64,000 bases of DNA from HGM12998 sp900756495 (lineage in GTDB: Bacteria; Bacillota; Clostridia; Oscillospirales; Oscillospiraceae). The notes beneath the pieces were generated by a model. That model was not told the DNA's origin. It did not search any database and saw only the letters and a list, made by a program, of their open reading frames with translations. Of the stretch, positions 58,737 to 64,000 are shown one piece after another; position 1 is the stretch's first letter, and every line of letters starts with the position of its first letter. The DNA lies in NCBI GenBank assembly GCA_958477305.1, contig CAUEFI010000006.1:97550-161549 (forward strand). The letters are read 5' to 3'. A program made the position numbers and the translations under genes.

Positions 58737-59345
58737 TTACTTGGAGTACAGCTCGACGATGAGGTGCTCCTCGACAGGCAGATCGATGTCCTCCCGGACA
58801 GGGAGAGCAACTACCTTCGCCTCGAGGCTGTTCCGGTCGAAGTCCAGCCATTTGGGAATCAACAGCGTGCTGTTGTTTTCCACGCAGGTCTTGAACTTAT
58901 CCAGGCTGCGGCTCTTCTCCCGCAGAGAGATAACCTCGCCCGGCTTGACCAGATAGGAGGGGATATCGACGCGCTGGCCGTTCACGGTAAAGTGGCCGTG
59001 GCTGACCAGCTGGCGGGCCTCGCGGCGGGTATTGGCAAGGCCCAGACGGAAGGCCACATTGTCCAGGCGGCGCTCCAGCATGGACAGGAGGACCTCGCCG
59101 GTGTTGCCGGCGCTGCGGGCCGCCTTGTCATAGTAAGCGCGGAACTGCTTCTCCAATACGCCGTAGACAAACTTTACCTTCTGCTTCTCAGCCAACTGAG
59201 TGGCATACTCGCTCTTTTTGCCGCGGCGCTGAGCGCCGGGGTTGCGGTTGGATTCCTGCTTGCTCTTCCCGGTGTACCCCATGGCGGCGGGCGAAATGCC
59301 CAGAGCGCGGCAACGCTTTACGATGGGCTGCATATTCTTAGCCAT
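58737..59345 (-). CDS. rpsD: 30S ribosomal protein S4
   Basis: This 202-aa assembly-initiating small-subunit protein has an S4 RNA-binding domain at about 90-150 (RRLDNVAFRLGLANTRREAR, GHFTVNGQRVDIPSYLV). The N-terminus MAKNMQPIVKRCRALGISPA lacks the four-Cys zinc motif of some S4 proteins. In other bacteria S4 represses the rpsM-rpsK-rpsD-rpoA operon by translational feedback. The start is ATG 59345 behind AGGAGG. Confidence 0.96.
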   Translation of the reverse strand: MAKNMQPIVKRCRALGISPAAMGYTGKSKQESNRNPGAQRRGKKSEYATQLAEKQKVKFVYGVLEKQFRAYYDKAARSAGNTGEVLLSMLERRLDNVAFRLGLANTRREARQLVSHGHFTVNGQRVDIPSYLVKPGEVISLREKSRSLDKFKTCVENNSTLLIPKWLDFDRNSLEAKVVALPVREDIDLPVEEHLIVELYSK

Positions 59346-59366
59346 AGTGCTCTATTCCTCCTTCTC

Positions 59367-59768
59367 TTACACGCGGCGGCGCTTCGGCGGACGGCAGCCG
59401 TTGTGGGGAATGGGAGTCACGTCCTTGATCAGGGTGACCTCCAGGCCCACAGCCTGCAGGGCGCGGATGGCGGCTTCACGGCCGGCGCCGGGACCCTTGA
59501 CATACACCTCAACAGTCTTCAGGCCGTGCTCCATGGCAGCTCTGGCGGCTGTCTCGGCAGCTGTCTGAGCCGCAAAGGGGGTAGACTTCCTGGAACCCCG
59601 GAAGCCCAGGCCGCCGGAGGAGGCCCAGGACAGAGCATTGCCGCCCATGTCCGTTACGGTAACCATGGTATTGTTGAAGGAGGAGCGGATATGCACCTGG
59701 CCCTTCTCGATATTTTTACGCTCGCGGCGCTTGCGCACCACTTTCTTGCCTTTTGCAGCAGTAGCCAT
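59367..59768 (-). CDS. rpsK: 30S ribosomal protein S11
   Basis: This 133-aa platform protein has HIRSSFNNTMVTVTDMGGNA, GFRGSRKSTPFAAQ and the C-terminal PIPHNGCRPPKRRRV. The start is ATG 59768 (MATAAKGKKV) behind GGGAGG; a longer frame upstream overlaps rpsM and is spurious. Confidence 0.96.
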   Translation of the reverse strand: MATAAKGKKVVRKRRERKNIEKGQVHIRSSFNNTMVTVTDMGGNALSWASSGGLGFRGSRKSTPFAAQTAAETAARAAMEHGLKTVEVYVKGPGAGREAAIRALQAVGLEVTLIKDVTPIPHNGCRPPKRRRV

Positions 59769-59784
59769 AGTGTATCTCCCTCCC

Positions 59785-60153
59785 TTACTTCTTCTTGTTT
59801 GCGACCGTACGCTTCGGGCCCTTGCGGGTACGGGCGTTGGTCTTGCTGCGCTGGCCGCGGACAGGCAGGCCCTTGCGGTGCCGGATACCGCGGTAACAAC
59901 CAATCTCGGTGAGGCGCTTGATGTCCATCGCCACGTCGCGGCGGAGATCACCCTCCACAGTGTAGCTGTGGCCAATGATTTCGCGGAGCTTGGCCTCGTC
60001 GGCCTCGGTCAGATCCTTGACACGGGTGTCGGGATTGATACCGGCCTCGGCCAGAATCTTGTTGGCGCTGGTGCGCCCGATGCCGTAGATATAGGTAAGG
60101 CCAATCTCGACCCGCTTATCCTTCGGCAAGTCAATGCCAGCAATACGTGCCAT
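59785..60153 (-). CDS. rpsM: 30S ribosomal protein S13
   Basis: This 122-aa head protein contacts tRNA. It begins MARIAGIDLPKDKRVEIGLT and has a helix-two-turn-helix (IYGIGRTSANKILAEAG). The C-terminal GLPVRGQRSKTNARTRKGPK tail reaches the P site. It follows rpmJ and precedes rpsK. Confidence 0.96.
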   Translation of the reverse strand: MARIAGIDLPKDKRVEIGLTYIYGIGRTSANKILAEAGINPDTRVKDLTEADEAKLREIIGHSYTVEGDLRRDVAMDIKRLTEIGCYRGIRHRKGLPVRGQRSKTNARTRKGPKRTVANKKK

Positions 60154-60172
60154 ACTGTTTCAGCACCTCCTA

Positions 60173-60286
60173 TTAACCTTGTCTCTGCTTATGCTTGGGA
60201 TTTTCGCAAATAACCATGACTTTGCCCTTGCGCTTGATGATTTTGCACTTCTCGCACATGGGCTTCACGGATGGTCTGACTTTCAT
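60173..60286 (-). CDS. rpmJ: 50S ribosomal protein L36
   Basis: The 37-aa protein MKVRPSVKPMCEKCKIIKRK... ends CENPKHKQRQG. The C-x2-C-x12-C-x4-H zinc ribbon (Cys11, Cys14, Cys27, His32) marks the zinc-binding C+ form. The start is ATG 60286 behind AGGAGG; the longer frame to 60370 is not used. Confidence 0.96.
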   Translation of the reverse strand: MKVRPSVKPMCEKCKIIKRKGKVMVICENPKHKQRQG

Positions 60287-60405
60287 AACAGTTAACCTCC
60301 TGATAGCCTGATGGCCCCGGCCCGGCGGAGGCAAGGCCCCTTTTCCGGCGCCGGTCATTGATGGTGTCACGCTCTATGCCGATACATAGCACGGAGCACT
60401 TGATA

Positions 60406-60624
60406 CTACTTGCTTCTCCAAGTGATACGGCCGCGGGTCACATCATAGGGAGACATCTGGACCGTCACCTTGTCACCGGGCAGGATGCGGATAAAGTTCA
60501 TCCTGAGCTTTCCGGAGATGTGGGCCAGAATGATGTGGCCGTTTCCGATATCCACATGGAACGTGGTGTTGGGGAGAGCCTCTACCACAACGCCCTCCAC
60601 TTCAATCATATCGTCCTTTGCCAA
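60406..60624 (-). CDS. infA: Translation initiation factor IF-1
   Basis: This 72-aa S1/OB-fold protein helps assemble the 30S initiation complex. Its sequence AKDDMIEVEGVVVEALPNTT ... ending YDVTRGRITWRSK is nearly canonical. The start is TTG 60624, ten bases after AAGGAGG; the family's normal length begins exactly there. Use of a rare start codon in an essential gene is notable. Confidence 0.96.
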   Translation of the reverse strand: MAKDDMIEVEGVVVEALPNTTFHVDIGNGHIILAHISGKLRMNFIRILPGDKVTVQMSPYDVTRGRITWRSK

Positions 60625-60628
60625 AGCG

Positions 60629-60904
60629 TCATATCCTCCTTGACTCGGCTCGGAAAGCGGCCAGCGCCCTCCGTATCTCACTGTCGGTGACCTCTTTGCC
60701 CTGGAGCAGTTTTTCCAGGACAGGGTGGCCAAACTCTCCTGCACGCTCGGCGTGTATCGCCTTCTTGCGTTTGGGTCGGGCTGCCTTTCTGCACTTCCCG
60801 TCAGCCAGCAGCAAGTAAGGTCCGTCTGTATCCAGGATACAGAACACCTTCCCTTTGTCGCGCCCAGCCACAGAACGAACGATCTGAGCTCTGAAAAACG
60901 CCAT
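60629..60904 (-). CDS. KOW-domain RNA-binding protein (L14e-like)
   Basis: This 91-aa protein, found between map and infA in many Firmicutes, has an N-terminal KOW motif (AQIVRSVAGRDKGKVFCILD) and a basic middle (ARPKRKKAIHAE). It probably binds rRNA and helps ribosome assembly or function; the exact role is not established. ATG 60904 is chosen because AGGAG is seven bases upstream; the ATG two codons earlier is too close to it. Confidence 0.87.
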   Translation of the reverse strand: MAFFRAQIVRSVAGRDKGKVFCILDTDGPYLLLADGKCRKAARPKRKKAIHAERAGEFGHPVLEKLLQGKEVTDSEIRRALAAFRAESRRI

Positions 60905-60906
60905 GC

Positions 60907-61671
60907 TCATTCTCCTGTGACAGTGAGGATCTCCGGCTCACCGTCGGTGATAAGAATGGTGTTTTCATAGTGGGCAGCCAGACTGCCGTCAGCCGTCACC
61001 GTAGTCCATCCGTCTTTGAGCACCTGGACCTCCCAGCTGCCGGCATTGACCATCGGCTCCACGCAAATCGTCATACCCGGCTGAAGCCGGGGACCATGAC
61101 CTGCGGGCCCGAAGTTTGGGACTTCAGGGGCCTCATGGAGCTTTACACCGATGCCGTGTCCCACAAAGTCACGTACAACGGAGCAACCGTGAGACTCCAC
61201 ATACTGCTGTACGGCATGGGAGATATCATAGACCCGGTTGCCGCTGCGTGCCAGCTTGATTCCCGCCCAAAAACTCTCCTCGGTGACCCGAATGAGATTC
61301 ATGGCCGCTTCACTGACCTTTCCGCAGGGATAGGTCCCGGCACAGTCACCGTGGAATCCGTCGAGGTAGGCCCCCACATCCACGCTGACGATATCGCCCT
61401 CCTTCAGCTTCCTGTGCCCGGGTATCCCGTGGATAACCTGCTCGTTAACCGATATGCAGGCCGAGCCAGGGAACCCGCTGTAACCAAGAAACGAAGGCTT
61501 GGCACCATGACGCTCAATAAATTTGCGCACTGCGGTATCGATCTCCAGAGTAGTCACTCCTGGACGCACCATGCTGCCTGCCAGCGCCCGGGCCTGGGCG
61601 GTCAGCCGCCCGGCCCGGCGCATCAGCTCAATTTCCCGCGGGGATTTCAACGATATCATACTCAATTTCAT
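60907..61671 (-). CDS. map: Type I methionine aminopeptidase
   Basis: This enzyme removes the initiator Met from nascent proteins. The 254-aa metalloenzyme has the metal ligands in VSVDVGAYLDGFHGDCAGTY (two Asp), GHGIGVKLHEAPEVPNFG (His), TICVEPMVNAG (Glu) and YENTILIT. The start at 61671 overlaps the adk stop (ATGA); an internal ATG at 61659 is possible. It lies in the usual secY-adk-map order. Confidence 0.95.
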   Translation of the reverse strand: MKLSMISLKSPREIELMRRAGRLTAQARALAGSMVRPGVTTLEIDTAVRKFIERHGAKPSFLGYSGFPGSACISVNEQVIHGIPGHRKLKEGDIVSVDVGAYLDGFHGDCAGTYPCGKVSEAAMNLIRVTEESFWAGIKLARSGNRVYDISHAVQQYVESHGCSVVRDFVGHGIGVKLHEAPEVPNFGPAGHGPRLQPGMTICVEPMVNAGSWEVQVLKDGWTTVTADGSLAAHYENTILITDGEPEILTVTGE

Positions 61672-62303
61672 TCCATCCCCAGAGCGGCCATGACCACCTG
61701 ATTGGTGGCCTCAATGGTGGGTTGATTGGAGACCGATTTCAAGTTGCCTCTGGCCTTATAAAAGTCCTTCAGCGGTTCAGTCTCCGCGTGGTAGACCTCC
61801 AAACGGTGCTTGACGGTCTCCGGCTTGTCGTCGTCCCTCAGCAGCAGCGCACCGCCGCACTGGTCGCATATTCCCTCTACCCGGGGCGGTGCGGAGGCCA
61901 CATGATAGGTGGCTCCGCAGTCATGGCAAGCCCGGCGGCCGCTCATCCGTCTGATAATCTCCTCATCAGAGATCTCAAGGGAGAGCACCACATCAAAGTG
62001 GACGCCGTCTCGCTCCAGGGACTCAGCCTGGGCAATGGTACGGGGCACCCCGTCCAGGATATAGCCGTCCCGGCAGTCGCTCTGGGCCAGCCGCTCCTCT
62101 ACGATACCAAGAATAATCTCGTCGGGAACCAGCTTGCCAGCGTCCATAAAGGTCTTGGCTCTGAGCCCTACCGGGGTACCGTTTTTCACAGCAGCCCGGA
62201 GAATATTGCCAGTGGAGATGGTGGGAATGCCCAGCTTTTGACTGATGATAGCGGCCTGGGTACCCTTGCCGGCACCGGGGGCGCCCAACAGGATCAGCTT
62301 CAT
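61668..62303 (-). CDS. adk: Adenylate kinase
   Basis: Adk interconverts AMP, ADP and ATP. The 211-aa long-form enzyme has the P-loop LLGAPGAGKGTQAAI (residues 5-19), DGVPRTIAQAE and a LID domain. The LID has four zinc ligands in CHDCGATYHV and CDQCGGAL (about 128-156), typical of Gram-positives. It sits 15 bp after secY. Confidence 0.96.
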   Translation of the reverse strand: MKLILLGAPGAGKGTQAAIISQKLGIPTISTGNILRAAVKNGTPVGLRAKTFMDAGKLVPDEIILGIVEERLAQSDCRDGYILDGVPRTIAQAESLERDGVHFDVVLSLEISDEEIIRRMSGRRACHDCGATYHVASAPPRVEGICDQCGGALLLRDDDKPETVKHRLEVYHAETEPLKDFYKARGNLKSVSNQPTIEATNQVVMAALGME

Positions 62304-62318
62304 ATCCCCGTCACCTTC

Positions 62319-63701
62319 TTACTCAAGGAAGCCCTTGTAGTGGCGCATGAGCATCTGAGCCTCCATAGCCTTGACAGTCTCCAGAGCGACGCCTACAACG
62401 ATGATGATGGAGGTGCCGCCGATGGCCAGGCTCTGAATACCGATGGCACTGCCGGTAACGATGGGCAGAATGGCGATAATCGCCAGATAGATGGCGCCAA
62501 ACAGGGTAATCTTGTTCAGCACCTTCTTAATGAAGTCAGCTGTGGGCTTGCCGGGGCGGAAGCCGGGGATAAATCCGCCGTTCTTCTTCAGGTTGTTGGC
62601 CACCTCAACGGGATTGAACTGCATGGTGGCATAGAAATAGCTGAAGCCCAGGATCAGGAGGAAATAGATCACGATATAAATGATCCCGGTGGTGTCAAAG
62701 ACACGCAGGAAAGTTCCCCAGCCGCCGGCGCTCTCTGTGCTCTTACCGAAAAACATGCCCACAGTTGCAGGCAGCGAGGCGATGGCCTGCGCAAAGATGA
62801 TCGGCATAACACCGGACATGCTTACTTTCATGGGGATATGGCTGGCCTGACCGCCGTACATCTTCCGTCCAACCACGCGTTTGGCGTACTGCACGGGGAT
62901 ACGGCGCTCCGCATTCTGAATGAATACAATAAACGCCACCAGCACGATCATACCTACAATAATCAGGGGGATCGCCCACGGGGCCAGGGCCTGATTCAGG
63001 CGCTCAGCAGCCTGATCAGCGGTAAGTCCGCCGGTCTGCTGCAACGTCTCCAGCGTAATGGTTCCGTTCTTGACACCGGACCAGGTGCGCACGCCGGTAA
63101 TCATGCTGCTGATCATGGCGGGTCCACGGGATACGATGCCGGCAAACAGGATAATGGAGATACCATTTCCGATACCAAACTCCGTGATCTGCTCCCCCAG
63201 CCACATGACGAAAGCGGAGCCGGCGGTGAAGGAGATGACAATGACGAACGCCGCCCAAATACCGTTGGTGGAGCCCAGCTCCAACAGGTTATAGCTCTTA
63301 ATCAGAGTGTAGTAGCCGAAGCCCTGCACCAGAGCGATGGCCACTGTGACATAGCGGGTGATGGCCGCGATCTTCTTTCGGCCCTCCTCGCCGCCCTCCT
63401 TCTGGAGCCGCTCCAGGGAGGGGATGGCAACGGTGAGGAGCTGAATGATAATCGAGCTGTTGATATAGGGCTGTACGCCCAGGGCGAAGACGGCCGCCAT
63501 GGAGAAAGCGGTGCCGTTCATCGTCCCCAGCAGGGCGAAGATACCGCCCATGCTGTTCAACGTGGCGCCCAGCTGCTCCCCGTTGATGAAGGGAACGGGA
63601 ACTGCAGAGCCCAGCCGGAAAATGAGCAGCGCAAAAACGGTAAAGAGAATTTTCTTGCGCAGCTCGGGGATCTTCCATGCATTGCGGATGGTCTCTATCA
63701 C
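62319..63701 (-). CDS. secY: Protein translocase subunit SecY
   Basis: SecY is the channel of the Sec translocon. The 460-aa protein has ten membrane helices, starts METIRNAWKIPELRKKILFT-like, and has the plug region (SMGGIFALLGTMNGTAFSM). It also has YAKRVVGRKMYGGQASHIPM and the GFIPGFRPGKPTADFIKKVL cytoplasmic loop. Translation starts at GTG 63701, directly abutting the rplO stop, so it is coupled to L15 synthesis. Confidence 0.96.
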   Translation of the reverse strand: MIETIRNAWKIPELRKKILFTVFALLIFRLGSAVPVPFINGEQLGATLNSMGGIFALLGTMNGTAFSMAAVFALGVQPYINSSIIIQLLTVAIPSLERLQKEGGEEGRKKIAAITRYVTVAIALVQGFGYYTLIKSYNLLELGSTNGIWAAFVIVISFTAGSAFVMWLGEQITEFGIGNGISIILFAGIVSRGPAMISSMITGVRTWSGVKNGTITLETLQQTGGLTADQAAERLNQALAPWAIPLIIVGMIVLVAFIVFIQNAERRIPVQYAKRVVGRKMYGGQASHIPMKVSMSGVMPIIFAQAIASLPATVGMFFGKSTESAGGWGTFLRVFDTTGIIYIVIYFLLILGFSYFYATMQFNPVEVANNLKKNGGFIPGFRPGKPTADFIKKVLNKITLFGAIYLAIIAILPIVTGSAIGIQSLAIGGTSIIIVVGVALETVKAMEAQMLMRHYKGFLE

Positions 63702-64000
63702 TTAGACCACCTCGTACTTTCCACCTGCCGCAACAATTTTCTCCTTGGCGGAGGCAGAGAAAGCGGAAGCACGGACAGTCAGCTTCTTGGTCAGGCTGCC
63801 GTTGCCCAGCACCTTATAGCCGTATTCGCACTTGGAGAGGATACCCTTTTCCAGCAGGTCGCAGACGTTGACGGTAGCCCCGTCCTCAAACTTCTCCAGG
63901 GCTGAGACATTGATGGTCTCCAGAGGCTTTGCAAAGATGTTGTTAAAGCCGCGCTTGGGGATACGGCGGGCCAGAGGCATCTGGCCGCCCTCGAAGCCGA
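63702..64000 (-). CDS. rplO: 50S ribosomal protein L15, 3' part (runs off the window)
   Basis: The reading frame is open to the window edge, so the N-terminal part lies beyond 64000. The visible C-terminal 98 residues include FEGGQMPLARRIPKRGFNN (the L15 signature region), VLGNGSLTKKLTVRASAFSA and a final AAGGKYEVV. Its TAA lies immediately before the secY start. Confidence 0.95.
   Translation of the reverse strand, partial: GFEGGQMPLARRIPKRGFNNIFAKPLETINVSALEKFEDGATVNVCDLLEKGILSKCEYGYKVLGNGSLTKKLTVRASAFSASAKEKIVAAGGKYEVV

Noticed and set aside
58704..59912. 402-codon plus-strand frame opposite rpsD and rpsK
   Set aside because: It is antisense to conserved ribosomal proteins, with no ribosome-binding site and no recognisable domain.
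61722..63905. Open frame of 727 codons on the plus strand opposite secY and adk
   Set aside because: It lies wholly antisense to two unmistakable essential genes. Its composition (Gly/Asp/His/Gln-rich, no domains) is what a high-GC antisense frame gives.
1..64000. CRISPR arrays, rRNA and tRNA genes
   Set aside because: No regularly spaced direct repeats, no rRNA signature and no cloverleaf with GTTCGAATC-like T-arm were found by eye on either strand.

Overview
The window is about 58% G+C and densely packed with bacterial genes. It looks like a chromosomal segment of a Gram-positive anaerobic clostridium, most likely from the Oscillospiraceae (Flavonifractor/Intestinimonas/Lawsonibacter-like). 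The family is inferred from gene content, not from a search. Supporting traits are a methionine T-box, an Rrf2 regulator with an Isc-type cysteine desulfurase and scaffold, two EFR1-type flavodoxin/ferredoxin fusions, DUF4342 and DUF4358 proteins, a Firmicute-type ribosomal cluster (secY-adk-map-KOW-infA-rpmJ-rpsM-rpsK-rpsD-rpoA-rplQ), and a promoter style of TTGACA-N17-TATAAT. No rRNA, tRNA or CRISPR array was seen.

Layout. 1-3.2 kb: an LCP cell-wall enzyme, a small XRE regulator, a shortened DUF4230 protein and an orphan CrtO-like membrane protein. 3.2-13 kb: amino-acid and sulfur metabolism, mostly on the minus strand: aroF-tyrA behind a tyrosine-rich leader peptide and attenuator, an Rrf2/IscR-like regulator, EFR1, cysK, metQ behind a Met T-box, metN-metI, and iscS-iscU. 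13-18 kb: a ComEC-like MBL lipoprotein, an AI-2E-type permease, a second class-V desulfurase-like enzyme, a secreted deacetylase-like protein and a 163-bp palindromic repeat. 18-26.6 kb: malic enzyme, DUF4342, a two-component system with a flavodoxin-like gene inside it, and a surface O-acylation cassette (DUF4358 lipoprotein, MBOAT, DHHW). 26.7-28.8 kb: a second EFR1 and an SDR.

28.8-40.5 kb is a potassium supercluster. It holds kdpF-A-B-(small membrane ORF)-C-(unknown 291-aa ORF), convergent trkA/trkH (Ktr/Trk), and divergent kdpD-kdpE. An inverted repeat and AT-rich DNA lie between the trkH and kdpD starts. 40.5-45 kb: a frameshifted gene, an HMA-fold protein lacking CxxC, a HAD phosphatase, and proB-proA. 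45-50.6 kb: a glycolytic operon led by a tRNA methyltransferase gene (trmL-pgk-tpiA-gpmI-eno).

50.7-57.1 kb is partly accessory. It has an XRE regulator with a membrane tail, a CorC/HlyC transporter, degenerate small ORFs, an AT-rich two-gene unit (an M56/BlaR-like protein that has lost its protease motif, plus a secreted papain-like protein), and an IS256-family element that appears to truncate a small ORF. 57.1-64 kb is the end of the ribosomal-protein/secY cluster, all on the minus strand, closed by a 50-bp perfect palindrome.

The best candidates for new biology are the Tyr-codon leader controlling aroF-tyrA, the two uncharacterised genes inside the kdp operon together with a hairpin/U-tract in the kdp leader, the protease-dead M56-like protein paired with a secreted cysteine-hydrolase-like protein, and a G-run frameshifted gene downstream of kdpE.
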